Shown: positions 16,530 through 25,352, numbered from the stretch's first letter. The stretch: 64,000 nt of DNA from Cyclobacteriaceae bacterium (GCA_020436085.1 JAGQYM010000001.1:62001-126000), one strand, 5' to 3'. The notes: generated by a model not told the origin, from the sequence alone. A program made the numbers and translations.

Positions 16530-17327
16530 ATGACCGATAATCCGGATACCTACTTTGTTCTACTCTTCGTGGCAGGCACCGCAGTCATGCTGCTCATGGC
16601 CGTGGCCATCGTCTTGTTTGTCATCTTCCATCAAAAGAAGATGATGAAGGAAGAGGTGAAGCAGCAACGCATGGAACTGGATTATCAAAAGAAAATGCTG
16701 AAAGCCGCCCTCGAGTCGCAGGAGAGCGAAAGAAAGCGCGTGGCCAAAGACCTTCACGATGACGTGGGCATGATGCTGATGACCTTAAGGGTGAATTTAA
16801 ACGATCAGACCAACAACGGAGTCTTGGAAGAACTCAGACAACTCGTGGATGAAACACATGAGTCGGTGCGGAGAATAAGCTGGGACCTGATGCCGACTAC
16901 TATTGACAACTTTGGTTTGTTTCAGTCCGTCCAGGAAATGTGCGACCGCCTCTCCAGGAATGGAAAGGTGCAGGTGACATACAGTGAAACAGGGCAACGC
17001 CAAACTCTGGATAAAGATCAGGAGCTATTGCTCTACCGGATTGCTCAGGAATCAGTAAGCAATGCTTTAAAACACGCTCATGCGCTCAAGATCGAAGTTC
17101 GATTTGAGTGGATCGATGACTCTTTGAAACTATCTATTCTGGATGATGGAGTTGGGTTTGATTTCCCTACCCCGCATGCAAAAATTGATGGTCGTCACGG
17201 TCTTGGCCTCTACAATCTTGAAAACCGTGTCGCCTTGCTGGGCGCATCACTGGCTTTTGAAAAAAATGATCCTACAGGCACTATTGTGTCTATCACTACC
17301 CCACTTAGCACGCATGAGCCGCATTAA
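16530..17327 (+). CDS. NarL-type sensor histidine kinase with a single membrane anchor
   Basis: This 265-residue kinase has one N-terminal transmembrane helix (about residues 8-33), a coiled linker, a HisKA_3 dimerisation helix with the phospho-acceptor in ERKRVAKDLHDDVG (H76), and an ATPase domain with DDGVGFD and GLGLYNLENRV. It lacks any periplasmic or PAS sensor, so input must come through the membrane helix or a partner. The preceding paralogous membrane proteins are candidates. It overlaps the response regulator gene by 14 bases, making a cognate pair very likely. Confidence 0.92.
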   Translation: MTDNPDTYFVLLFVAGTAVMLLMAVAIVLFVIFHQKKMMKEEVKQQRMELDYQKKMLKAALESQESERKRVAKDLHDDVGMMLMTLRVNLNDQTNNGVLEELRQLVDETHESVRRISWDLMPTTIDNFGLFQSVQEMCDRLSRNGKVQVTYSETGQRQTLDKDQELLLYRIAQESVSNALKHAHALKIEVRFEWIDDSLKLSILDDGVGFDFPTPHAKIDGRHGLGLYNLENRVALLGASLAFEKNDPTGTIVSITTPLSTHEPH

Positions 17328-17961
17328 TGTCTGCATTGTAGACGATCACAACCTGTTTCGCAAAGCGCTCACAAGGTTACTTAAAACGTTCTCGCGTGTA
17401 AACGAAGTGACGGAAGCCGAGCATGGCAAGGATCTTATTAAGCAAATGAGCAAAGTCGCCCCCGATGTCATTCTCCTTGATCTCGAGATGCCCATCATGA
17501 ATGGCGTGGAGACCGCGGAGTACGTCATCCCCAAATACCCCGACACAAAAATCGTGGTGCTTACCCAGCACGACAGCGAAAAATATATGCTGCACATGCT
17601 GGAGATGGGCGTGCATTCATTCCTCTTTAAAAACGCAAACCCTGACGAGTTGGAACGCGCGATCTATTCTGTGCACGACAAGGACTTTTACCACAATGAC
17701 CTGATCTCTTCGGTGATGCGCAAGAGCATTGCGCTTCGGGCTGAGAAGCCTATGTTCTCCAAAATAGCCGAACTAAGTGAGCGCGAAAAGGAAATCTTCA
17801 AACTGATATGTGAAGAGCTTTCACTCAAAGAAATTGGCCAGCGGTTAAACATTTCTGAAAAGACCATCCACTCACACAAGGCCAACATCCAATCCAAACT
17901 TGGTGTGAAAAATACCGTGGGCATGATCAAATACGCCTATGAAAACGGCATGCTGAAGTAA
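17314..17961 (+). CDS. NarL/FixJ-type response regulator
   Basis: With ATG 17314 the product is 215 residues: a receiver domain with the acidic pair in CIVDDH, phospho-acceptor D56 in DVILLDLEMP and Lys in LFKNANP, then a LuxR-type helix-turn-helix (ELSEREKEIFKLICEELS and ISEKTIHSHKANIQSKLGV). A frame opening further upstream at 17143 lies within the kinase gene and is not used. It is the DNA-binding partner of the upstream kinase. Two adjacent perfect palindromes 19 bases after its stop are plausible binding sites. Confidence 0.93.
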   Translation: MSRINVCIVDDHNLFRKALTRLLKTFSRVNEVTEAEHGKDLIKQMSKVAPDVILLDLEMPIMNGVETAEYVIPKYPDTKIVVLTQHDSEKYMLHMLEMGVHSFLFKNANPDELERAIYSVHDKDFYHNDLISSVMRKSIALRAEKPMFSKIAELSEREKEIFKLICEELSLKEIGQRLNISEKTIHSHKANIQSKLGVKNTVGMIKYAYENGMLK

Positions 17962-17979
17962 TTTTCATCACTTTCTGAC

Positions 17980-18017
17980 TTTGGGGAAATCCCCAAAATT
18001 TTAGGAATATTCCTAAA
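17980..18017. promoter_or_regulatory. Pair of adjacent palindromes, candidate operator
   Basis: Two perfect palindromes lie side by side: TTTGGGGAAATCCCCAAA at 17980-17997 and TTTAGGAATATTCCTAAA at 18000-18017. Their centres are 20 bases apart, about two helical turns. They stand between the LuxR-type regulator and the degenerate receiver gene. Neither is followed by a T-run, so a terminator is less likely than a protein-binding site. Confidence 0.5.
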
Positions 18018-18143
18018 GCACCTCATCACAAAACGGCCAAATCAGTCTAAAAACAAGCTTTTTCTGTTTTGGCGCTCCAAATCTCAAATCCTTCCGAAAC
18101 TCAAGAATTGATTTAAGCCAACTTCAAATCAGGTTTAAGAGCG

Positions 18144-18548
18144 ATGAGTGATTTGAAGAAGGTCCTAGTGGTCTACCGGCAGGATGCGGTAAGCACAGAC
18201 ATAAAGAAACAATTCGATCGGGCCGGCTGGTATGTTCATTTGGCTCATAACGGACTAGACGGTCTGATGGCTGCTCGAAGGGAGAGTTATGGATTGATTG
18301 TTTGTGCTATTGACCTGCCGGTGATCACAGGCATAGAGATGGTGCGCGCAGTTCGAAATTTCTCCTTCAACATGACTACGCCAACTGTGTTTGTCGATTT
18401 GGTTGGAGGAGATGTCTACGGAGACATTTTTACAAAACTGAATGCACACGTTATCCCTCCCGATAATCTGACGATCTCCTCTTTGCTGATCGCTGCCGAC
18501 ACACGACCAGCAGCCAAAGTAATTACACTTAACCGGCAACGCTCATAG
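18144..18548 (+). CDS. Degenerate receiver-domain protein
   Basis: The 134-residue product has the length and alternating pattern of a CheY-like receiver, but its active site is gone. The N-terminal acidic pair is replaced by VVYRQDA. The phospho-Asp position is Ala55 in LIVCAIDLPV, and the signalling Lys is missing in the HVIPPDN region. It therefore probably acts as a phosphorylation-independent adaptor. It is followed by an M19-like protein gene and a REC-histidine kinase gene on the same strand, which suggests a shared signalling module. Confidence 0.65.
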   Translation: MSDLKKVLVVYRQDAVSTDIKKQFDRAGWYVHLAHNGLDGLMAARRESYGLIVCAIDLPVITGIEMVRAVRNFSFNMTTPTVFVDLVGGDVYGDIFTKLNAHVIPPDNLTISSLLIAADTRPAAKVITLNRQRS

Positions 18549-18570
18549 TATTCACTTAGACAACAATCCA

Positions 18571-20259
18571 ATGTACGCTGACATCCATTGTTATCCTGGC
18601 AAAGTAGCTTACGACTCACAGGCGGTGGCAACGGGTGGTCCCGATCAAAGTTCCACAGACCCGTGGCACATTCCACAATCTAACCTGGAAGATCAGATCA
18701 AAGGCCGGCAGGCAACAGCTTACAGTCAGTGCGATCTGGTGAAGAGCACCCATGCACGAGTCAAGTTGATGTTTGCTGCGCTTTATCCAATTGAAAAAGG
18801 CTTTTTCTATGGCAGCAACGGAGGACGTATCACCAAAAAAATAATGGGTGAATACTTCAGGCGATTTCATTTTGAAGGTGAATTGTCTGCCAACGACTGG
18901 CTGACGCGTCAACTGCGCACGCAGCCTGGCCTTGAAAAAATTAAACCTTCTGAATTACACTTTTTGCAAAACCGCCTCACGCGATTACCGCTTGATCGAG
19001 TGATGTTTCTTCAGAATGGTCACTACGACTACTTTGAGGAGCTCGTTCGCGAATATCGTTTCTACCTGAGCAAGGCTGGTGAAAAAACCATGACTCCGGA
19101 AAAGCTTCGCCTTGAACCGAAAGGACCGCGGCAGCGATGGGAAGGAGTATATCAACTGGCACAAAACGGCTCAGATGTGTTGTACCGCCTTCGTCCGGAC
19201 AACGATGATGTGGTAATCGTTTTAACGCTTGAAGGTATCCACGCTCTGGGCGTGGGAAACCCAGAAGATGAGTTTTTGGGCCCCGGTGAAATGCCTCGCG
19301 ATGTGAGCATCGGTCGTCTAAAGAGCCGCATCCGGCAGCTTAAGGGTGAAGAGAGCCTTGAACACAGCACCATTAAAAAGTGGGAGCACTGTCCTTTCTT
19401 TATCACCTTCGCGCGCCATTTTAACAATACCCTTTGCGGCCATGCCCATAGTCTTCCATCTCTTTCACGCTACCTGTATGACCAGCGTAAAAATATGGAC
19501 AAAGGCATACTGAAGAACTCTGCCTTTGATGTGATGCTGGAACTTCTCGGCCTTGATAATGAACTGGAAGCTACCGGGTCAAAACGAATTTTGATTGACA
19601 TTAAAAATATGAGTGCAGCTTCCCGGCAAGACTTCTACCGGAGAATCATCAGACCACACAATCGAAGGCCTGAAAACGCGCTTTCCAAGATTCCAGTTAT
19701 CGCAAGCCATGTGGGATACTCAGGCATTGACAGCCTTGAAACTCTTGCATTAAACGCACATGCGGGTAAGGAAGACGATGACTTTCAGATAAACGGCTTT
19801 AAGGCATGGAATATCAATCTCAGCGATGAAGATGTAATCGAAATACATGACAGTAGAGGTCTCATTGGAATTTCCCTTGATCAGCAACTGCTTGGTTTCT
19901 ACCAACGGTCGTGGATGACAAGTCTACCTTTTGTTTCGGCTGAAAAGAGGAAAGCAAAAAATCTGTTGGCACGTACGTTGGAACAATTCATTCGAATTCC
20001 TTTCGACTACAATCTGCCCGACCCGATGAAGATATGGGACATCCTTTGCCTGGGCACTGGATTTGATGGTGCTAACAATCCACTCAATGGCTATGCCACC
20101 GTGTTGGAAATGAACCGGCTTGAAGATGACCTCACTGAGATTCTTGACCGCATGAAGCGTGAACAACCCCGGTGGTTTGGATATCACAGTGGTGAAACGC
20201 TTGCTCGAAAAATTTGCTTTGAAAACGCCTATGATTTTGTAGTGGAACATTACCGATAA
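18571..20259 (+). CDS. M19 dipeptidase-like metal-hydrolase-fold protein
   Basis: The 562-residue cytosolic protein has pieces of the renal/membrane dipeptidase (M19) barrel: DIHCYP at 4-9, VLTLEGIHALG with the bridging Glu at 221, VIASHVGYSGI with His 380 and LGTGFDGANNP near the C-terminus. Two usual zinc ligands look altered. The first H-x-D site reads H-C-Y, and the His expected in ILIDIKNMS is Asn 346. Large helical insertions (about residues 90-180) make it longer than typical M19 enzymes. It may be a weak or non-hydrolytic member. Its neighbours are a degenerate receiver and a REC-kinase. Confidence 0.6.
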   Translation: MYADIHCYPGKVAYDSQAVATGGPDQSSTDPWHIPQSNLEDQIKGRQATAYSQCDLVKSTHARVKLMFAALYPIEKGFFYGSNGGRITKKIMGEYFRRFHFEGELSANDWLTRQLRTQPGLEKIKPSELHFLQNRLTRLPLDRVMFLQNGHYDYFEELVREYRFYLSKAGEKTMTPEKLRLEPKGPRQRWEGVYQLAQNGSDVLYRLRPDNDDVVIVLTLEGIHALGVGNPEDEFLGPGEMPRDVSIGRLKSRIRQLKGEESLEHSTIKKWEHCPFFITFARHFNNTLCGHAHSLPSLSRYLYDQRKNMDKGILKNSAFDVMLELLGLDNELEATGSKRILIDIKNMSAASRQDFYRRIIRPHNRRPENALSKIPVIASHVGYSGIDSLETLALNAHAGKEDDDFQINGFKAWNINLSDEDVIEIHDSRGLIGISLDQQLLGFYQRSWMTSLPFVSAEKRKAKNLLARTLEQFIRIPFDYNLPDPMKIWDILCLGTGFDGANNPLNGYATVLEMNRLEDDLTEILDRMKREQPRWFGYHSGETLARKICFENAYDFVVEHYR

Positions 20260-20270
20260 CTGATTGACCG

Positions 20271-21404
20271 ATGGATACTCAACTAAAAATCCTGATCCTG
20301 GAAGACTCCAAAGACGATGTGCTAATGGTAGAGCGCACGCTGAAGAAGGAAAAGATACAGTTTTCACTTCATCAGGTAGATGACAGGGATGAGTATGTAA
20401 AAGGTCTTAACTCTATTAAGCCCGATGTGATCCTGTCTGATCACACATTGCCTCAGTTCAATTCGGTTGAAGCGCTGGAGATCTGTCAGCGAATTGGCGT
20501 GAACGTACCCTTCATTCTAGTGACAGGGACCGTATCCGAAGAGTTTGCTGTGACATGTCTGAAAAACGGGGCTGACAATTATGTGTTGAAAGGAAATCTC
20601 AGTCGGCTCCCTATGGCAATTACCGGAGCACTTCAGCAGCGCGAAGCCGAAAAAAATCGGAAACACGCAGAGAAATCTCTTCACAAACAGAATCAGATGC
20701 TGATCAAAGTAAATCAGGAACTTGACCGGTTTGTGTACAGTGCGTCTCACAATTTGCGTTCGCCACTGATGTCTATCCTCGGACTGTTGAACATCTCACG
20801 AAAAGAAATTCAAAATGGTGACGTCAGTCATCTGCTTGAATATTTCGACATGATGAACGAAAGCATCGACAAACTTGACAATACGTTGAAAGAAATTGTC
20901 GACTACTCAAAAAATGCCCGCATCGACATCAAGGTCGAAAAGATCAGCGTTCGTAAGTTGTTGGCTGAATGTCTTGAAAAACTTAAGTTCCTGGAAGGCG
21001 CTGATCAATTTAAAACAGAAGTTGTCGTTGATGGTAGCGACATCATTTACTGCGACAACTACCGGCTGAGTGTAATCTTTGTCAATCTCATTTCAAACGC
21101 AATTAAATACAGAGACATCAACAAAGAGGAAAACACTTTGAAAATCAGTGTAAAGACAACCCCAACAAAAACCTCTGTAGGTCTCACTGACAACGGAATT
21201 GGCATTTATGAAGATTACGTTGACAAAGTGTTTGAGATGTTTTATCGTGCCTCGGATAAAAGCAATGGGGCAGGGCTTGGTCTTTACATTGTGAAGGAGA
21301 CTGTCGAAAGACTCAAGGGAAAAATTTCTATGGAGTCTGCAGTCGGAGTTGGATCAACAGTTGAGCTCGAATTCCCTTACGGAAATACAAATTCCATTAA
21401 GTAG
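20271..21404 (+). CDS. Receiver-histidine kinase hybrid
   Basis: This 377-residue soluble protein starts with a full receiver domain (ILEDSKDD, phospho-acceptor D57 in PDVILSDHTLP, Lys in YVLKGN). A coiled linker follows, then a HisKA helix with the phospho-acceptor in YSASHNLRSPLMS (H160), and an ATPase domain with NLISNAIKY, DNGIGI and GAGLGLYIVK. This REC-first layout is typical of relay kinases switched on by another kinase. No membrane segment is present. It starts 11 bases after the M19-like gene, so co-transcription is likely. Confidence 0.92.
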   Translation: MDTQLKILILEDSKDDVLMVERTLKKEKIQFSLHQVDDRDEYVKGLNSIKPDVILSDHTLPQFNSVEALEICQRIGVNVPFILVTGTVSEEFAVTCLKNGADNYVLKGNLSRLPMAITGALQQREAEKNRKHAEKSLHKQNQMLIKVNQELDRFVYSASHNLRSPLMSILGLLNISRKEIQNGDVSHLLEYFDMMNESIDKLDNTLKEIVDYSKNARIDIKVEKISVRKLLAECLEKLKFLEGADQFKTEVVVDGSDIIYCDNYRLSVIFVNLISNAIKYRDINKEENTLKISVKTTPTKTSVGLTDNGIGIYEDYVDKVFEMFYRASDKSNGAGLGLYIVKETVERLKGKISMESAVGVGSTVELEFPYGNTNSIK

Positions 21405-21597
21405 TTTGCTTGGGTCAAACTGTATTTGAAGTTTTACTTTAAGTCGGTGACGTATTTGGAGGTATTCTTTAATTCTCAGGAATCGATTCCATGCAGAAAT
21501 ATTACTTCAGTGTTGTTTTTGAGTTAATAGCCTCATGTGCGGTTGAACTTCAACCTGTTATTTTCCGTTATTAGTAGCATAAAACCACTACACCAAA

Positions 21598-21798
21598 ATG
21601 AAGAGTTTACCCAAAATCGCCATCCAGGCGTCATTGGATGAGCTTGACGGATTACAGGCTGAGCAGGTTCTGCTCTACATCAAAGGCCTTCTCAACAAAC
21701 CTCGTAAGAACAGAGACTATTACGAGCTGAAGCAGGAAGCCATGAAAGAAATTCGTCAGGCACTCGACAGGGAAAAGAGCCTCGAGCTCCTGGCTTAA
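21598..21798 (+). CDS. Small helical protein of unknown function
   Basis: The 66-residue product is hydrophilic and predicted mostly helical, with a charged second half (NRDYYELKQEAMKEIRQALD). No family is recognised. Its size and composition resemble some small antitoxins, but no toxin gene follows, so that call is not made. It stands alone, 193 bases after the REC-kinase gene. Confidence 0.5.
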   Translation: MKSLPKIAIQASLDELDGLQAEQVLLYIKGLLNKPRKNRDYYELKQEAMKEIRQALDREKSLELLA

Positions 21799-21924
21799 AA
21801 AAGCCACCAACCCAAAGGTAACAGGTATTTGAAAGGTACCTGAGTGAATCTTACTCCCCCTTTTCGTCCGGTTTTATCGTAATGTTATCAGAAGATTACC
21901 CAATCAATGAGTAAGAAGCGGCTA

Positions 21925-22665
21925 TCAACTTGCCTTAACCAGGAACTGTTCTAAGTCTTTCAACTTGAGAATGCCCTCGTAGTAGGCTTTTCCAAATATC
22001 ACGGCATAAAGGCCAAGGTCATCCAGTCTTTTGATATCATCCACACCGCGAACACCTCCACTAGCCAGAATCTGCAAATCAGGAAAGTGTTCACGAATCT
22101 CCTGATAATAACTAAAGGCAGGTCCTTCCAGTACACCATCCCTTGACACATCCGTTGACTTCACATACTTAAGGCCGTCTTCATAAAAACGCTGTATATG
22201 ATCGAAGAGTGTGGTCTCCGATTTTTTAAGCCAGCTTCTAAACGCAATGTGTTTGGTCTTGATATCCGTCACGTCAGCACCCAGTGTAACTTTTTCCCTA
22301 CCATAAGACACCAGCCAGGAAGAAAAGAGCTGTGGATTGGTAACTGCAATACTGGCCACCGTCACATGTTCTGCACCATATTCAAATGCTTTACCAATAT
22401 CTCCGTCAGTAGACACGCCACCGGTAAAGTCGATCTTCAGGCTGGTGTACGCAGCCATAGCCTCCAGCACGTGATAGTTTTTAGGGGTTCCTTTTTCAGC
22501 TCCATCCAGGTCCACCAAATGAATTCGTTCGATGCCGATGTCCTCAAACCGCTTCGACAAATCCAACGGATTTTCATCATACGCCTTCTCACTGGAAGGA
22601 TCGCCCTTTCGCATCTTCACTACTCGTCCACCTCTTATCGCGATTGATGGTATTACCTGAATCAT
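21925..22665 (-). CDS. HisA-like phosphoribosyl isomerase-fold protein, catalytic Asp replaced
   Basis: The 246-residue TIM barrel is clearly HisA-like (HLVDLDGAEKG, KSTDVSRDGVLEGP, ILASGGVRGVDDIKRL). However, the first catalytic Asp of HisA (normally I-P-A-I-D) is Ala 9 in VIPSIAI. The first phosphate loop reads DFTGGVST instead of the usual V-G-G-G-I-R. The second catalytic Asp region (GADVTD, about 131) and D172/D176 are kept. No other histidine gene lies nearby. It may not perform the HisA reaction, or may use another residue; calling it plain hisA would be an over-annotation. Confidence 0.7.
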   Translation of the reverse strand: MIQVIPSIAIRGGRVVKMRKGDPSSEKAYDENPLDLSKRFEDIGIERIHLVDLDGAEKGTPKNYHVLEAMAAYTSLKIDFTGGVSTDGDIGKAFEYGAEHVTVASIAVTNPQLFSSWLVSYGREKVTLGADVTDIKTKHIAFRSWLKKSETTLFDHIQRFYEDGLKYVKSTDVSRDGVLEGPAFSYYQEIREHFPDLQILASGGVRGVDDIKRLDDLGLYAVIFGKAYYEGILKLKDLEQFLVKAS

Positions 22666-22798
22666 TCAGCAGTCGTTAAAATTTTTTCGCAAGAAACTAA
22701 GATACAACCTCGTTTTCAAAGATTTGCCAAAAGATTAAAAATTTGGATTAGGTGGCAATGAATTTGCATTTAACTTTAAATAACCAACTTTCTGGCTG

Positions 22799-24505
22799 AT
22801 GAAACCTTTCTTGATTTGCATTTCCTTGTTTGGCTTTATTTCAATCCATTGCACTGGACAGGCACGTTTTAGAAAACTACCAGCAAACATTAATCACCCA
22901 GCCATCAACCTTTCTTCTCCTTACATCAGTTTTGATGGGGGCTCATTGATCTTTATCTCCGACAATTCGGATGAAAATCAGCTTACCATGTTTTACACAA
23001 CCAAGAGAGATGCAGTTAACTGGAAGGACCCTGTTATGCTTCCCCGCACAGTGAACAATCGCCTTAACTTCTTAAATGGCTTTGCATTAAATGCAGACGG
23101 CAAGACACTTTACCTTTCCAGCTTGAAGTCGGGGGGATTGGGAGGCTTTGATTTGATCGTGAGCCAACTAAGAGGCACCACATGGTCTGAGCCAATCAAC
23201 CTGGGACTTCCTGTAAATTCCAGCAGTCATGAAGCCTGTCCGTCAATTTCTGCGGATGAAAAGACATTGTTTTTTATGCGCTGCGAGAAGATGGATCAGA
23301 AGTCTGCTTCAGGCTGCAAAATCATGATGACAAAAAAGTCGAGGTTGGGCAAATGGGAGGAACCCACCGAACTACCAGATTTTATTAATACGGGCAATTC
23401 ACAAACCCCTCGAATATTGGGTGATGGGGAAACGCTGATATTCTCCTCTGATCAATTTCCCCAAGGCAAAGGAGGCATGGACTTGTATATGACGCGTTGG
23501 GATGGAGATCGATGGGGTAAACCTGTGTCACTCGACTTCACGAATACTGACAAGAACGACCAATATGTTAGTGCGGCTTCACTTGGTCGCTACTTGTTGC
23601 GCGATCAGCCAGGGCCACGCACATCAGAGTTGGTAGAAATTCTATTCCCTGATGAAGTTAAACCCAAGGCAACGCTAAAAATTGAAGGAATGGTGGCTGG
23701 ATTGGAAAATCCTGCTTCCCCCTACATTTCGGTGTATGATGTCAGTACACAAAAAAGAGTGTTAAATGACAGACCTGAAAAGAGTGGGGCGTTTACTCTG
23801 TTTCTCAAGGAAGGGGCCAGTTATGATCTTTCCATAGAGCCTGAACGTGAAACCTATACCTACTATTCCAAGATCTACGATTTATCCGGAGACAGGATTC
23901 CACAGCTTGACAAAGTACAGGTGAGTTTACAGCCGGTTTCCGCAGGAGTTGAAATAGATTGCAACATCGAGTTTGATGCCGGCAAGGCTACCTGCTCGAA
24001 GGCTTCTCAACTGGAACTCAAACGTCTTTCAAGAATGACCAAAGGAAATCCAGCAAGAAAGTTTGTTATTGATGTAACGCTGTATGGGTACGTGACTGAT
24101 TCCATTCAATCAAGTCCCGACCTGACGGAAGTGATTGTGGACACCCTACGATTCAAGGTCGAAAAGCAAGTACCGGATACCGTGCGCATCGACTCGCTCG
24201 TAACTGTACTCAATCGATTGGATTCTTTGCACAATGTAAACCCTGATACCGTTACCGTTTCAGATCAAATGTTCCGAAATCAAATCGACTCAATGCGTAA
24301 CAACGCATTCATGACCATAATGGTGGACTCGATAGCGATAAAGAAAACGTACCACAACAACAGGACAGAGGCACAGGCTAAAGCAATTAGTAACTACTTG
24401 GTTGAGGATGGAACTGACGCCAGTAAATTAAAAATCACATATAAGGCCATACCTGAGGCTGACCCAGACAAACGAAGGACTGCGGTAAGAGTAAAGGTGG
24501 AGTAG
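22799..24505 (+). CDS. Exported WD40-like propeller protein with an OmpA-type C-terminus
   Basis: The 568-residue protein has a signal peptide (to about residue 21), a propeller of PD40/WD40-like blades with repeats such as ISFDGGSLIFISDN and LGDGETLIFSSDQ (about 35-270), and a carboxypeptidase-regulatory-like beta domain (about 295-370). A C-terminal OmpA-like domain ends NRTEAQAKAISNYLVEDG and DPDKRRTAVRVKVE. A stretch of about 80-100 residues seems inserted within the OmpA domain. The order recalls the T9SS-linked PorE protein without its TPR part. Peptidoglycan anchoring in the periplasm is inferred. Confidence 0.7.
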   Translation: MKPFLICISLFGFISIHCTGQARFRKLPANINHPAINLSSPYISFDGGSLIFISDNSDENQLTMFYTTKRDAVNWKDPVMLPRTVNNRLNFLNGFALNADGKTLYLSSLKSGGLGGFDLIVSQLRGTTWSEPINLGLPVNSSSHEACPSISADEKTLFFMRCEKMDQKSASGCKIMMTKKSRLGKWEEPTELPDFINTGNSQTPRILGDGETLIFSSDQFPQGKGGMDLYMTRWDGDRWGKPVSLDFTNTDKNDQYVSAASLGRYLLRDQPGPRTSELVEILFPDEVKPKATLKIEGMVAGLENPASPYISVYDVSTQKRVLNDRPEKSGAFTLFLKEGASYDLSIEPERETYTYYSKIYDLSGDRIPQLDKVQVSLQPVSAGVEIDCNIEFDAGKATCSKASQLELKRLSRMTKGNPARKFVIDVTLYGYVTDSIQSSPDLTEVIVDTLRFKVEKQVPDTVRIDSLVTVLNRLDSLHNVNPDTVTVSDQMFRNQIDSMRNNAFMTIMVDSIAIKKTYHNNRTEAQAKAISNYLVEDGTDASKLKITYKAIPEADPDKRRTAVRVKVE

Positions 24506-24506
24506 A

Positions 24507-25058
24507 TTAAGAAGCGATAGTAATGGGAACAACAACTACAGTTTTGTCCCATAAGAGAATTAATTCAAGGTCCTCGCCAACTTGTTCAATTGAAATGGTG
24601 AATTGCTCAAACTCTTTGTCGTGCGATAGCGAAGGTACTTCAACAGTGACCACATCATTGTCAGGACTTCTGTTGGCTTCGCCATTGAAATCAACACCCC
24701 ACTGACCCACCTCAGAATTGAACATCACCTTCCAGTTTTGTTCACCAGGAATTGTCCACAAGGAGTAAGCTCCTGCCTTTAGGGTCTGTCCCTTAATGTT
24801 AAGATTCTTATTCGTTTCAAAGATGCTGGCTTCATTGGCGCCTGTTCGCCACACTTTGTTGTAGGGCACCAGTTCCCCAAAAATCACACGTCCCTTTTTG
24901 TAGGGCCGATTATAAAACACCGTCACCTTCACACCATTTTGATTGTATTCAGCAGTTGCTTCAGGGCTGAATGATTTGGTGTAGTAAAATCGAATATAAG
25001 CCAGCACACCCACGATGATCAGGAAAAGAACGCCCGTGATAATCAGGAATTTTTTCAT
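24507..25058 (-). CDS. DUF2911 protein with N-terminal membrane anchor
   Basis: The 183-residue product has an uncleaved-looking N-terminal hydrophobic helix (residues 3-23) and the DUF2911 core: VKVTVFYNRPYKKGRVIFG, KVWRTGANEAS and LKAGAYSLWTIPGEQNWKVM. The family is common in Bacteroidota, exported and functionally uncharacterised. It converges with the WD40-OmpA gene one base after that gene's stop. Confidence 0.85.
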   Translation of the reverse strand: MKKFLIITGVLFLIIVGVLAYIRFYYTKSFSPEATAEYNQNGVKVTVFYNRPYKKGRVIFGELVPYNKVWRTGANEASIFETNKNLNIKGQTLKAGAYSLWTIPGEQNWKVMFNSEVGQWGVDFNGEANRSPDNDVVTVEVPSLSHDKEFEQFTISIEQVGEDLELILLWDKTVVVVPITIAS

Positions 25059-25218
25059 GGAAGCAATATTTGTGATTCGGGGTGAAGTGCCATGGGGTCC
25101 AACCTATTCATTTTTAACTGTACCACATAGGAAATGGTTACGGGATCAACTTTTTTTTAACCAAACGGTGGAAATAAGGCTATGTCACTTAACTTTACCC
25201 TTGAAAAGTAACAATATT

Positions 25219-25326
25219 ATGTCAGCAATTTCAGTTGTTATCGCCCTTTTTGTCCTCGCTATCATCTCTCCGTGGATCTTCCCCAACAAGATGGTGAGCA
25301 AAAACGAGCACGACATAAAACACTAA
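25219..25326 (+). CDS. 35-residue single-pass membrane peptide
   Basis: A short frame from ATG 25219 encodes MSAISVVIALFVLAIISPWI followed by a charged tail ending EHDIKH. It has one strong transmembrane helix, a Pro-containing end and a hydrophilic cytoplasmic or periplasmic tail, the layout of bacterial small membrane proteins. It ends 26 bases before the LOG-family gene and may share its transcript. No homologue is known to me. Confidence 0.5.
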   Translation: MSAISVVIALFVLAIISPWIFPNKMVSKNEHDIKH

Positions 25327-25352
25327 CACATTCTGGTGAGGCCCGTCCTCTT

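Noticed and set aside
17143-17313. Extended N-terminus of the NarL-type response regulator
   Set aside because: This stretch is the end of the kinase gene in another frame; the receiver fold begins at ATG 17314.
21598-21798. Antitoxin of a toxin-antitoxin pair
   Set aside because: Small and helical, but no toxin-sized gene follows and no family match is recalled.
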